DNA from: Aulostomus chinensis
Taxonomy: Eukaryota > Chordata > Actinopteri > Syngnathiformes > Aulostomidae
DNA length: 64,000 bases
NCBI GenBank assembly: GCA_037954235.1
Contig: JBBMOA010000020.1
Location: 20,306,677-20,370,676, forward strand
Reading direction: 5' to 3'
Below, in pieces: positions 23,934 through 36,100 of this stretch; positions within the stretch are counted from its first letter, which is position 1, and each line of letters begins with the position of its first letter. The notes under the pieces were generated by a model that was not told where the DNA came from, ran no database searches, and was given only the letters and a program-made list of their open reading frames with translations. The translations under genes were made by a program, and so were the position numbers.

Positions 23934-24544
23934 TGCCCTTGCTTTATGACTTATATGAATGCTATATAATATGGAATATAGTTGGGTTTTCATCTGAATC
24001 TCATCACAGTACTGAGCTCTTCCTTCAATGGAAGATCATCACTCAATTGTGTGGTTTAATGGTTATTCCTGGAAACAGAGCACATGAGGTCAAAGGCACA
24101 ATTATCAACTCTTTTAAAGTTTAAGCCACAGCTGAAAATTCCGGTAATAGTTAAACAGGAGGTAAATTATCACGTAAATACTGTATAGCTTTCTCAAGGT
24201 GAGAGCATTCTTGCCTCTCCAGAGAGGGGTTATTGGCCTTTGGTATATGTTCACTCACAAATGAGTACAAATAGAAGAGACATTGCGAAAGACTTTACGT
24301 TTTCTGATGAGTCGCTGCAGTGCAAAGATATAACATACTAATTAATGAGCAACATGATTAAACTGAGGCATAGAACAACGTTTATAAATGTATTCTTGCA
24401 GGAGTTGCACTTGCGGATGTCAGCAAGTGGAAAAACATGTCACTGCTTTGAACCAGACACAGCGTTGGTCTCAAGATGAAGCTTTGAAAAGCTCAGAGGT
24501 AAAATTTTAATGACTCCCAGCCTTCAATGTTTCCAGCATCCTCT

Positions 24545-24580
24545 TGTTTTCCTGTCTTTATAATGAGCACAGCCAATCAG
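24545..24580 (+). promoter_or_regulatory. Possible proximal promoter of the ORA gene
   Basis: CTTTATAATGAG (TATA-like, near 24,556) and GCCAATCAGC (CCAAT-like, near 24,570) lie 130-160 bp upstream of the ORA start codon. The order (TATA before CCAAT) is unusual, so the assignment is weak. Confidence 0.25.
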
Positions 24581-24709
24581 CAAGGTAGTTTCATGCCACC
24601 TCCGACAACTTGAGACCAAGGGTCACTGATGCTGCAAAGTGGGGGACGGACGAGACGCTTCCTTTCATATCAGCTCCATCCACCACAGTGGGATCTTGCT
24701 CTTTCAATC

Positions 24710-25633
24710 ATGGATCATTTTTACATAAACCTCATGGGCATGAGAGTCTTCATTTCCATCATCGGGCTTGTGGGTAATGTATTTCTAATCGTTTCTATCA
24801 TTCATACCAGGTTGACTGCTGTGAAATCATTTGAATTGTTCCTTCTGGGACTGGCTACAGCCAACGTGGAGGAAATCATCATTGTGAACGTCTATGACAT
24901 CATGATCCTCCGGACTTCCTACACCAGCACGAACACCTGGTTGTGTCGCTGGCTGAAGTTCCTGACAGCGTGGGGTGAAATTTCCAGCATCCTCTTTACA
25001 GTCCTCATTAGCATCTTCCGCTATCAGAAGCTAAGAGATGCTAAGAAAAGGGTCAGTCTTCCCATCTACATGGACAGCATCAGGGTGGCCTGGATGGTGA
25101 GCGGGGTTTGTGTGATGGTCTCTATTACACTGGGCATCCCTATTTTTGTCATAAACCTGCAAGGCTCCAGCGTGAACTTGACTGTGAACCACACGGGCTG
25201 CCCACCGGATTTCTTTCCGTGCAGTAAAGAGCACTGTCCAATACTTAACCGTGCATACAAATATCTGTTCCTTATGCTCTGCAACATGCTGCCTCTGATC
25301 ATCGTCACAGTCACCAGCTGCCTCATCGTCATGGTGCTGCTGAGCCAGAGGAGCACGGTGACTCCAGTCACAAGCGTATGCAGCCATTTTGGCAGAAAGA
25401 ACAAACGTCCGAGGCTTCAACGGAGTACATTAGCAGTTATGGCTGCCATGGCCTTGTTCCAGGTTGACTGGACTCTCTATCTGATCTTCCAGCTGAGTTT
25501 CAACCCCACCGAGTATCCTTTTTGGGCTGACGTGGAATTCTTCATCTCAACATCCTACACATCCATCAGTCCGTATGTGTACGGGATCGGGAACAACCTG
25601 TTCTCTGTAAATAACTTTATAAAGAAGTGTTGA
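24710..25633 (+). CDS. ORA-family (V1R-like) olfactory receptor class A, single exon
   Basis: A 307-residue seven-helix receptor, complete in one exon. Approximate helices: TM1 12-31, TM2 42-66, TM3 79-103, TM4 126-148, TM5 184-211, TM6 240-263, TM7 273-296. IHTRLTAVKSFELFLLGLATAN (32-53) corresponds to the V1R/ORA HPRL..LIL.HL..AN signature, and SPYVYGIGNN closes TM7. Cys79 and the Cys-rich second extracellular loop, with two N-glycosylation sequons (Asn156, Asn160), fit the family. The ORF is open from an upstream ATG at 24,629, but I chose 24,710 because it gives the family's usual length and places MDHF just before TM1. Intronless structure excludes ora3/ora4-type genes and, with sequence texture, suggests ora5/ora6; I cannot decide between them. 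Expected role: a G-protein-coupled receptor for small chemical cues in olfactory neurons. A truncated Rex3 lies just downstream. Confidence 0.9.
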   Translation: MDHFYINLMGMRVFISIIGLVGNVFLIVSIIHTRLTAVKSFELFLLGLATANVEEIIIVNVYDIMILRTSYTSTNTWLCRWLKFLTAWGEISSILFTVLISIFRYQKLRDAKKRVSLPIYMDSIRVAWMVSGVCVMVSITLGIPIFVINLQGSSVNLTVNHTGCPPDFFPCSKEHCPILNRAYKYLFLMLCNMLPLIIVTVTSCLIVMVLLSQRSTVTPVTSVCSHFGRKNKRPRLQRSTLAVMAAMALFQVDWTLYLIFQLSFNPTEYPFWADVEFFISTSYTSISPYVYGIGNNLFSVNNFIKKC

Positions 25634-25747
25634 AAAGTTTTTCTTCAAGCCAGATTGTTAGAGATTGAGATGTGCCCTAGTTTTAGATGAAATTTTGTTA
25701 TATAATAATTTTAGAAATCAGATATTTGCTGTATTTTGCTTTTTTCG

Positions 25748-26047
25748 CCATCTGGGAGGAGCCCAGAGTAGAGCCGCTTCTCATCCACATCGAGAGAAGC
25801 CAGATGAGAAGCGGCTCGGGCATCTGGTGAGGATGCCTCCCAGACCCCTCCCCGGTGGGGTGTTCAGGGCACGTCCAAATGGTAGGAGACCTCAGGGAAG
25901 ACCCAGGCCAGCCGAGAGCTGGCACGGGAACACCTCTGGATACCCCGTGAGGAGCTGGACGAAGTAGCTGGGGAGAGGGAAGTCTGGGTCTCTCTGCTTA
26001 GGCTGCTGCCCCCGCGACCCGACCCCGAATAAGCGGAAGAAAATGGG
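25748..26047 (+). mobile_element. Rex3 (RTE clade) retrotransposon, 5'-truncated 3' end
   Basis: Carries the end of the Rex3 reverse-transcriptase reading frame: CTGGACGAAGTAGCTGGGG, GGGAAGTCTGGGTCTCTCTG and CTTAGGCTGCTGCCCCCGCG. It finishes with GACCCCGAATAAGCGGAAGA and a decayed ATGG-type tail. The deduced peptide ends LLRLLPPRPDPE then stop, as I recall for Rex3. Only about 300 bp remain. It begins about 115 bp after the ORA stop codon on the same strand, so it probably lies in that gene's 3' UTR. Confidence 0.85.
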
Positions 26048-29000
26048 TGGACTGCTTTCAAAAAATTGTATGTCATGAACTGAAAAGCACATTGCTGTCA
26101 GTAGACCTTGTGTTTCAGGGCTGTGAGTGGACAGTTCCACGCGCAATCTTAATTTCTTTGCTTAACAGACTGTAATTGTTGATCATAATTCAAGTCTGCA
26201 ATTTATGCATTAAGATTTTAAGAGTAATTTGTATACCCCCATAATTCATACTGCCAGTTGGTTTTGTTTTTAACGCATTACCAAAAAAGTCTTATTTGTT
26301 TTTTTTCTGAATAACAGAAGTGCTTATTGTCTGTCTTTGGGGCTGAGAAACTGAAAGCTGCTCACTTACAGCCCAGCAGCAGGAAATAGAATATTGCAGT
26401 GTAACCCAAAATAAACAGTAAAGACACAAGAAGTCTCTGACTCACTCGGATAAAAACTAACTCACACAGCGCCTTGTGTTTGAGTATCCCCACGGACATT
26501 AAACTCTTTAGTGTTCATCTTCATCAAACATGAGTTGTACTCACAGAACAACAAGAGTCCTGCGATGTGACTCTGCATGAGCTGAGACTGTTGACCCCCA
26601 TAGCCGGAATATTAAATAATGTGAACAAAAGGCTTGAGGTTTAGACGCGACTCCACGGCAGGATGAGGCTTTTACAGTACATGACAACTACGGTTCCTGC
26701 TGGGAACGTTGCAGGTCAAATAAAATATGAAGCGCGACTGAGTCTGATTGTTGACGCATTTTGTTTTTCCGAGAGTGCACATGAAAAACTAGACCATCCA
26801 GCTCCTGCACTACCACATTTTACTTTATTTGCATAAAACCGCATAAAAATCCAGTTGATTCAATAGTAACAGATGTGACATGGAGGGTCAAACCGCAGTT
26901 GAAACAATCACTAGACAACAACCCCCCCCCCCCCCAAAAAAAACAAGTCAGTAAGAGATCCAGGGACTCCAAATGAGAACCAGATATTAGTACTAAATGG
27001 GAAGAACAGGACATATCGCTTTCTTTTTACTGCCTGCATGGATTGTTCATTTACTTCTTTAATAACTTCCATGTCAAATCACCGATATATCAAAACTCAG
27101 GACCAGATAGTAACAGACTAGACAAGATCGCTGGGATATACCGTTTATGCTTGCATTTCTTTGCTTCCTGTAGTTCACATTAATATTTCAATACAGGATG
27201 TTGTTGTTTTTTTGTTGTTTTTTAGTATATTGACAAGTTATCTTCTCAATAGCTTCATGTGACCTAAGGACTCCAAATTAGTACCAGATATTCGCACTTG
27301 GACTGGAGGAGTGGGAAGCGCCTCTGTTTATTGCCTTTTACAACCCTCCCGTATATCACATGAATATTTTAGTGCTAAAATCATTGTTGTTACATTGACA
27401 GCAAAAATTCATTATTTTCATTTTTCAACAGCTTCCATGTCATGTGACCTAGAGACACCCCCCCCCCCCCAAAAAAAAATAGCTCAGTATATTTCAGAGC
27501 GGAAAGTGGGGAGGTTGTAAAAGCCTGAGGTATGAGAGTGTCTGATATACTGACTGCAGCCTGGCAGCATTGTACGTGCTTGGTCATTGTTTGTCTCTGC
27601 GTTGACATCTTAATTTGGGCCTTTCATGCAATCCCGCCAAAATATAAACCCCTGCTAAACTATCAGTCTACAGCCTCAAAGCAATCCTTTATTTAGTGCA
27701 GTACGATGATAAACTGCTGTGGTTTTCGGTGGTAATTTTTGTTTGACAGTCACGACAGGTCTCACAGAGTGTGTGCAGAAGCCATCATCTCTTGCTGCCT
27801 CTGCTGGGTTTTCCTACGGCTGTTCGCAGTCGGGTGCGACGTAATGTATGTTCATGTGAGAAAATCCCAAATTATAACAGCAATAAATAGTTCTCACGCT
27901 GAGCTCTTTGTATCTTTTTTCCCCCTTTACATGTTATTCTTTACTGTTGTGTCGTTTCTTGTTTCATTCATGTTTCTATTGTATCTTTTCTAGGCCTGTT
28001 GAGGTTTGAACTTTGCTGAGCTGAAACGCTTCCTTTCTAATCAACCATTCACGTGTACACTGATAAAATATGACACTGCAGGTGATGTTCGTTGTGTCAG
28101 AAGTTTTCAGTTTCCTGTTACTGGTGCAGACGGTGTAAAAGAAGAGGAAGAGCCTCTCTGATATCATCCATCCCCTTGTGAACTCGACTGTTTTAAAGCC
28201 TCGTGTTTTCTACTTTGACTGTAACCGTCTTCTTTTGTTTTGTTTTCTTTCAACCAGAAATTATTATATTTGAAGTAAAAGCCTCTTTTATCATCCATTT
28301 GACACAAGATGAGACCATAACGTCACCAATAAAGGATTTAAACTGGGGTTTGAGACCATCAATTCATTAGGAAGTATTCACTTGTGTCATAAGTCAAGGG
28401 AGAAGAAATCAGTAGAGCTACCCCTGCTGGCCATCAGAAGAACTGCAGGTTCGACTCACTTCCTCGTCGGTTACACATGCTCCGTCCACTTATTTTCTAC
28501 AGTTGAAGGTTGCTGGTGGAGCTGAAAAAATGGTCATTGCAACTATTGCAGTTTTAAAGTGGTATTAGGGGAAGTATCACTCACATTGTTCCTCTGCATA
28601 GATTAATGGTGTGTTTTCTTTTACTGCAATAAGCCTGTGAGCAAATTAAGAGCAACACAAACTCCAAAAGGTCTCAAACATGGATGAGCACACGTGTGCT
28701 AATCTTGCACTTCCCAGTTTTTAAAAAGGCTTCTGCTGGCTGTCACGCTGCGTTCTGACTTCATCTTGTTTCTTTATTTGTTCAGTCCACATTTTCAATG
28801 TGACGCTTTCTGTTTTTAGTGAATTAGGGAACAAAACCCATCCGTGTGTACACTACCCACCTGAGACTCGAGGAGAATTTGTTGCACTCCTGCCTGTCAG
28901 TGGCGAGGAGGACGAGGACAAACAGCCGTAGTAACCCTACAGCAAGAAGATTCACTTTACCGCAGCTCAAAAAGTACAAGTTGGCAAAGAGAGTTATCAC

Positions 29001-29689
29001 TGGAACAAAAAGAATAACGCAGAATATGAAACACGACAAACCCGTCACTTTTGTGGCTCTGCCTGCATATTTATATATCAGTTATTGCACAGTTAGAAAT
29101 ACAACACGTGACACGAAGGCCACACATATTTTTGAGTATTTAAAAAAAAAAATTACTTGACATTATGGGGATATTTTCCATTCACCCTACGCATATGAAT
29201 TGACTCAAGTGTGCCGGTTGTTATCTCTAGCAATTGTAAATCCTTACACACACACACACACACACACACAAAAATCGATTTCTCAGACATGTTTAAAGTT
29301 TAAAAACAATGATATTCAGGAAGAACCACAATTATGCATACAGGTTGGTTAAAAAAAAAAAGTGCAATATTTTCCACGAACACAAGTATGTGATAGCATA
29401 AATTAACATGAAGTAGAAATACTCCGCTAGGTTCCAAGTGTAAAGCGTTTACTCAAATATTAGGTAGCTACAGAGCTTAAATACTTTATTTTCCGTCAGT
29501 GATTGTAGAGGTTATTCGTACTTAAAAACTAGACTATTTTTTCCTAAACAAAACAACAAGGAACAAACAACATCTGGGTGGTTTAAACTTTAAAGTATAC
29601 GTTTTTTTTTAAACGATTTAATTCATGAAGCTCGTTAAAAGTTTCCACAAAATAAATGTTAGTTGGGCAATTTTTTTTTTTTTTGTCCT
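26048..29689. other. Intergenic region between the ORA gene and the mga promoter
   Basis: No protein gene recognised on either strand. Contains poly-C/poly-A runs at 26,921 and 27,457, a degenerate local tandem repeat (about 26,960-27,450), a (CA)n at 29,246-29,270 and several poly-A/T runs. Short frames look random. Confidence 0.6.
26960..27450. repeat. Degenerate local tandem repeat, about 180 bp period
   Basis: GACTCCAAATNAGNACCAGATATT recurs at 26,964 and 27,267. GCTTCCATGTCA..TGACCTA-like segments recur near 27,066, 27,251 and 27,430 (spacing about 180 bp). TTTACTGCCT-like and ACATNAATATTT segments also repeat in order. Two of the unit boundaries carry poly-C followed by poly-A. Recognised by eye; the identity between units is low to moderate. 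Confidence 0.5.
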
Positions 29690-30170
29690 CTGGTTCGTGG
29701 CGCCGCCATTTTATCAGGGACAAATCCAGGTTAACGGCGTCTTTGGGCTTCACTTGATCATTGCTTCACTTGGTCATCACCGCATAAGAATGCTCGATAT
29801 TTGATTTTTTTTTAATTTTTCGTCAGGAAAATATTCCACACGCTAAATCAACCAGGTCATTTTTTCCCCCCTCTTTCACCACGCTGAAACTACTGGACGC
29901 TAAAATCCTCCGGAGGGGAGCTTGCGCATTGGCTCCCGGAGCAGAACCGCCATTGTGGATGTGTGACGTCACAGCCCGTGAGAGCACGGATGTGTGTGTG
30001 TGTGTATGTTTATGTGTGTGAGGGAGAGACAGGGAGAAGAGTGTGTGTATTCTGAGTGGGTGAGAAAATGGGAACGTGTTTGAAAAGGTAGAGAGGGAGT
30101 AAAAGTTTTCTCTCAGTTGGAAGATGTTTTTTTTTTAATTCGTAAAAAAAAAAAAAAATCGCGTAAACTT
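29690..30170 (+). promoter_or_regulatory. mga: mga promoter (TATA-less, GC-rich)
   Basis: Motifs typical of housekeeping vertebrate promoters cluster here: GCCGCCATTTT (YY1-like) at 29,702-29,712, TGCGCA (NRF1-like half) at 29,923-29,928 with ATTGG (inverted CCAAT) at 29,928-29,932, CCGCCATTG at 29,947-29,955, and a perfect CRE, TGACGTCA, at 29,964-29,971. There is no TATA box. It lies about 3.1 kb upstream of the mga start codon and just upstream of the GC-rich candidate leader exon. Assignment to mga is by position and strand. Confidence 0.65.
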
Positions 30171-30582
30171 GGTGAGAGTTGTCCTCAGAGCTCGAGGTGA
30201 GTATGAAGGGGGGGGGGGTGATTCCTGCGATGGTGGTGGTGGTGGAGGACTCCCGCTTTCCTCGCGCTGGCGGCGGCCCGGGAATCACGCGCCATTGAAG
30301 ACAGAGAGGGGGGGGGGGGTGATATTGTGCATGCGCCTTGGCTGCTTTACGGCGTGCACGCTCGGGTCGGTCGATGCGAGCACACTCTGGCGTGGCTGTC
30401 GGCCTCCATTTGCCAGTTTGTTATTTTTTTGTGTGTTCGAGGGGGGATTCGCCTCGCCGCCTCTTCTTCTTCTTCTTCTTCTTCCTCCTCTTGACGGCAA
30501 CAGTTGTGAGTCGCACACACCGGGACGCAACCGTCGCGTAGCTGCCGGCAACCGGGGAGCCACCCGACCCCTACGAAGAGAG
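30171..30582 (+). other. mga: mga non-coding first exon (candidate), with two donor sites
   Basis: A GC-rich leader-like stretch with (GGT)n and (CTT)n tracts. Two strong donors could end the exon: CTCGAG|GTGAGTATG (exon end 30,196) and GAAGAG|AG..GTGAGA (exon end 30,582). Either would splice to the acceptor TTTCTGACAG|GTGAAC at 33,088/33,089, 19 bases before the ATG. The transcription start is not determinable from sequence; alternative leaders are plausible. Confidence 0.5.
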
Positions 30583-33088
30583 GTGAGACGTTGGAGAGAC
30601 CTGCAACTTTTTTCCCCCTCAACTTGTGTGAAGGAGTGAAGGAGCGGGCGGCCTTCCTTCCCTCCTTTCCCCCCTCTCTCTCTCTCTGGTGTGTGATAGG
30701 AAGAAAGAGACCCATTTCTAAAAGAAAAAAAAATAAAAATAAACTTGAATTCTCATCCGTGTGTCGCGTTCGAGAAGGAGAAGTAGTCACGCGGAAGGCG
30801 ACGGTCGTATCCCCGTGCCGAACGCGACGGTTAGAAGCCACTTGATACTCTTATTCGACCGATTAACACCTTTTTTTTTTTTTTGAGGCCGATGCATCTG
30901 TGTGCTGGTGTGACTGGGTGAGGAAGGGAGGAGAGGGGGGTGGCGAGGAAGGGGAGGCGACACAAAAACAAGGTGCCTCTCTCTGGGCTTGAGCCGTGCC
31001 GTTGGCGGAGGTGATTTAACCCAGGTAGTTTGAGGTGTAAACGGTGTCGTTACTCCGCGGTTGATGCGTGTTTGACACAGTTGCACCACGGGCCTGTCCG
31101 AGCACTTCAGCCTCTGCCGAGACACGAGGGAGGTTATTGGTCAGTCACACCGGAGCGACTGGCAGCTCCTTCCAGGATGACAAAGTCCACTTTCCTGTCA
31201 TTGACAAGATAAACTACACGTTAGAGTAAAAATACACGCACACTCACACACTGCCTCTTTATGCTATTTATAACTGTTTATTCTAGTCACACGGTGCTTT
31301 TTCTGTTTTTAATGATGCAAAACATGAGGTAAACTCAACCCTCCGTGACCCCACAAAATCAGAATTTGAGAACGCAGCGGATAATTCCAGCTTCCTTCAA
31401 GGCAGATTTGCTCAAAAACTTCTTCAGAAGTAGTTCTTGCATCTCTTGGGGGGGGGGGGTCCAGTCTAGATAATTTACATATGGACTGACCACACATCTC
31501 ACGTTAGACGTGCAGGATATTGGTGTATTGATGTTTACTAATGTTTTTATGTGATGTAAAACAGATTCAAAAGAAAACAAAACCTGGAAAAGCTCATAGG
31601 TATTCATCAAACTGTGACATCATCATGTGTTAGCATGGTATTTGAAGAAGACCAGCAGAAACTTGGCCGATATTAATATCTTTAAAATAGAATTGACTAA
31701 TAGATCCAGATTCTGAAGACATGGATCCCTGAGATTTTTATATAGTGCAGCATATAACACTAACATCCCATACACTGCATGCTCATTGTCATACAACATA
31801 TACAAATGCTGAGAAATACTCTTGAGAGCCAGAGGACTGACAGATGAGCCGGCGCTGCCTGCTGTTAGTATCAAAACACCATGTAGCGCCACACAGGAAA
31901 TAAGTTAGCATTCGGAACATTTGTTTTACTGGTGTCAAAGTCCCTTGAGGTTGTTTTTATTTTTGGTGGTGTTAAATCCTTGAGATAGGTTCTCAAACTC
32001 TCAAAGATATTTTATTCTTTTATTCTACAATATAAGATACGATTTGAAGATGTTTAAGTCTGTTAAAACCGAGATGGTTGCTAACAAGTGGCTAAATTAG
32101 CCTGGGGTTAGCTCATCGCTTGGAACTGTTTCAACATGATACAAATGGGGTTAATTGGTGGAGATGATCTTGCTGAACAAAACGTGTAAGTCTCAGCAGT
32201 GTTTGCTTCCCCCCCCCCCCCTGCAATAAATCAAAATCCATTGTAATGTTGAGTTGAGAGAGCCCATGGCGATGCTAAGGCCTTGGTTAGCATTACAACA
32301 ACCCCTTGTTAATCTGAGGGAATATCTTTTCAAAGGATGGCGTTTCATCCCTTTACTAGACCTCCAGAATAGCAGAATTTACTCTTAAATTCTTGTCCTG
32401 TCATACATGTTTTACACTGCCATCATCGTAAAACAAGTTGCCATCAGTTTACCGTAGGACCACACAAGGCCCTTGATTTTAAATAAATAATGATTTCTCC
32501 ATTAGTAGCTTATTTATTTTTCAGAGGGTGCAGCCTAAAATGCCCTGCAGTGATATGATTTTTATTAGAATTCCTAATGGACAAAACACGCACACAAACA
32601 CACACACATATCTGATCTATGACTTGCACAGATTACATTTCATAAAGTTTAGCAGGCGAGCTCTTTGTCATATCAAACAGTTGGAGATCCCGAATGTCTG
32701 TGACCGACAGCCAGAACATCCCATCTTTGTAGCATCTATTGCTGGAGATTAAGTAACTCTCGCCATCTAATAAGTGTGTTTAGCCTGTATAATTTATATA
32801 AATCTGAGAATTACTAAATCTTGTATTAATATTACAAATGTTGCTGATTTTATGGCTAAATCCTCCAGTAAGCAGTGCTGAGAGACTTCTTTTATTTAGA
32901 GAACTACACACTTGAGGTTGTATTGATCTGTGGTTGCAGCTGTAATTGCTTTTATTACATTTGTCAGTACTGTTCGGATTATTGTTGTCTTTCATTTCCA
33001 CGTTCTGTCTGATGCAATCATTCATATTCCTTGAATCGTTGCTACATTGGAGAAATGATGTCTTTATTAACGCACAACTTTCTGACAG
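30583..33088 (+). other. mga: mga intron 1
   Basis: About 2.5 kb between the candidate leader exon and the first coding exon. Contains poly-G (31,448-31,459) and poly-C (32,209-32,221) runs and AT-rich unique sequence. No coding signal recognised. Confidence 0.5.
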
Positions 33089-33107
33089 GTGAACGAAGCC
33101 AGCTGCG

Positions 33108-36100
33108 ATGCCTGCGACAGACTCTGACCTTCCATCCATGGAGGACCAACAAGCAGTAAAGGATGAGGCTGTCTCACAGAGTGTGCCCTCCTCCGCCCTG
33201 GGACCTAGTTTCGGTGATGCAGCGATGGAGAACAAGGCTGTCTCAGTGGCGAGTAATGGCTGCAGTTCGTCTCTCTCCTCACCTGCGGAGGCTAGCCTAG
33301 CCAAGCCGGCTGTAGCATCACCTACCAGCTTAGAGAGGAGCGTTGAAACAAGCCCACCTACCTCACAGATCGCATCAGCAGCAGACTCTCTAACGTGCAC
33401 TGGGACGAGTCTCGTCAACATATCAGAATCACTTCCACCGTCTGTGGTACCAGCAAGCAAATTTGGAAGTCCTGAACCGGACCAAGACTTTCCGTCTGTG
33501 TTGACCTTCAAAGGTGTCAGTGTCACGCTGGAGAATAACAGCGTGTGGAAGCAGTTTAACATCTGTGGAACTGAGATGATTCTCACGAAACCGGGGCGAA
33601 GGATGTTCCCATACTGTCGATATCGCCTCGCAGGTCTAGATCCTCACCAAAAGTACAGCCTGGTGCTGTCTATAGTTCCAACGGACCACTATAGGTACCG
33701 CTGGAGCTCAATGAAATGGGAGGTGGCAGGACAAGCAGAACACCAATCCCAGGGTCTGATCCGGGCCTTTTCCCATCATTACTCACCAGCTCGAGGCTCA
33801 GATTGGATGGGCGGGCTGGTGTCCTTCTATAAACTCAAATTAACTAATAATCCCCAACTTCAAGAGGGGCATATAATCCTCCAATCCATGCACCGTTACA
33901 TTCCCAGACTACATGTGATACCTGTCCTGGAGGGGGACATGCACGCACCTGACCAGCCTTTTATCATGGGACCAGAGAGCATGACCTTCACCTTTCCACA
34001 AACAGAATTTATGGCTGTGACGACTTATCAGAACTTCCGTATCACACAGCTGAAAATTAATCATAATCCATTTGCAAAGGGGTTTAGGGAGGACGGGAAC
34101 AACCCCCGCCTGAACAGAGTCCCTGCAGAGACCCGGTTTGTGATGACAGACGTTCAGCTTCCTGTTTTACAACCTGCAGAAGAACTCAGGGAAAGCAAAG
34201 AGGCGGAAGTTGATGGGAGGTGAGTTTTATGGAGTTTTGAGTCTGCGTTTGCTTTTATTCACTCTGATGTGTTGCATTCTAATTTATAGTCGTATGTAAC
34301 TTGGGAGATTTTTAAGTTTTATAGTTGCATTGGAATGTTTTTTGCTAAAATGCTCTTATTTCAGTAACATCTGCATGTTCAGTTCCTAAAGAATCCTTTT
34401 GATAGCGTTGCCTGTGTTGAGATTGTTGTTTTGATGTTTCTGACAACAAGAGGGCATGAATATTTATTGAGTGTGTCACAACTCAAACACGGCATCTATT
34501 ACACATTTCTGCATACAAAGATGCATTTATTAATAATAAAGCTTTAATAAGCTTCGGATTGCTACATTGGTGCCACCAAAACAAACCATTTGTTTTCCTA
34601 CTGAGCTCAAGTTTTGTTTAACTTGCTTTTTCCCTTCTCACAGCCCGACACCACAGAAGCCCTCTGCTCCTCTCTCACATGAGCCAGAGACCAGATTGGT
34701 CCTGAAGCCCATCATGTACACGCCCACCAGCAAGGATGAAACATTCGCCCGATATGATAGAGGGGACCTCGGCGAGCTTGTGCTTGTCCAAAAATCACCG
34801 CGCTCAGAACCCAAGGAGGAAAAACGTGAAGATGTTACCCCTAACAAACAGGCGCGCATCTCAGGAACCGCTGAAGCTGCATGTGTGACATCCTCAGCTT
34901 CCACACCAAGACTATCACCTGGATACCGCAAGAGAAAGAAGAGGAGGATGACACGCTGGAGAGCTACTGCTGCCTCCCCCACCTTCCACCACAAGCCATC
35001 TTTGAGTGTCGCCACGCAACCAGAGCTGGATGATGTAGAGGGCTTACTGTTTGTATCCTTCACCACAAAGGTAAACAACACCACATGCACAGTCCAGACA
35101 ATGTGGTTTTAGTGAGAACGGTGCTCGCGGTTTCAGCCAAGTCCTTCCACCATGACTTGATAATGTCAATAGTCTCTTTCTGTTTGTAGTTATAAATTCT
35201 CTAAAAGCGAATGAACAGTTTCGGACACAAGTTGTTCAGCTCTCATCTGCATTTAACACATTCTGTTGCAGAAATTAGCATCAAAAAGGCCTCACTGTAG
35301 GTTTGTGGAGGTGTGGTAACGGCCTGGGACCATCAAAGGGTTACCGGAGTGCTTGCAGAGAACCTTGGAGGTGCAGCGTTTTGAGTGTGATGAGGAATAT
35401 CAGCAGGAAAAAAACACACACACCTGAATATTCACAACCCCTAAATGTGATTTTTAAATTTGAGTGTTTGCAGCCAGTCCCAGTGTTGAAACAGTATTTG
35501 TCATTGTGTGATCTGAAGCTCTGTAGGTAAAGGTTTTTTTGTTGTTGTTTTTTTGACTATCACAGCTCTTCTGTTCTTTTGTGTCAAAGGAAGCCCTTGA
35601 GATTCATGTCAGGGACCGACCTGCCAACACAGCCTCCTCTGAATCTCCAGTTTCCACTGGGATGTCGGCCCCATTGAAGGATAGGGGTAAGGATTCCTGA
35701 GCGACACAGCAAATAAGTTTATGTATTGCATTCTAAAAACTATCACCATTCAAACCCACATTTGATGCAGTTATACTGAATACAATGTCATGCGCATGAT
35801 CTTCTGTAAACTTTCAGAATTGGGGACCCCAGAGATGGAGGAGGAGAAGATCGCCCTCTTAGAGGCCAGCTTGCTGAAGGACCTCCAAGTTCTCAAACAC
35901 AGACAAGTCATCCATCCATTGCTGCGAGAAGGTGAGTTGATATGCTCCGATATTTAAAACGCATGGAAGAGAACAAATATAGTGTCGATATATTTTGAAC
36001 TGTATCTGTTGTTCTGTTAGTGGGTTTGAAGTTGAGCTCCCTTGATCCCAACATTTCCATTGACCTGCATTATCTGGGGGTCCGTCTGCCACTACCTCCC

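Larger units (their letters stand above)
17061..24600. other. Intergenic region between the minus-strand promoter candidate and the ORA gene
   Basis: No protein gene recognised. Contents: an (AAT)n tract, poly-C at 17,343-17,361, a SINE copy at 17,722-18,092, triple CACCTG motifs near 18,505, a (GTT)n tract at 19,645-19,668, an AT-rich possible enhancer at 20,040-20,345, several (CA)n tracts (21,820-21,850, 22,022-22,057), a repeat-derived stretch of CCTAAC-type units near 22,070-22,190 and 22,440-22,480, and the DR1-containing tandem repeat at 23,448-23,695. Confidence 0.6.

Noticed and set aside
33089..33110. Alternative name for the T-box gene (another TBX)
   Set aside because: The downstream exons splice in frame into a DUF4801-like domain and a bHLH zipper, a combination unique to MGA.
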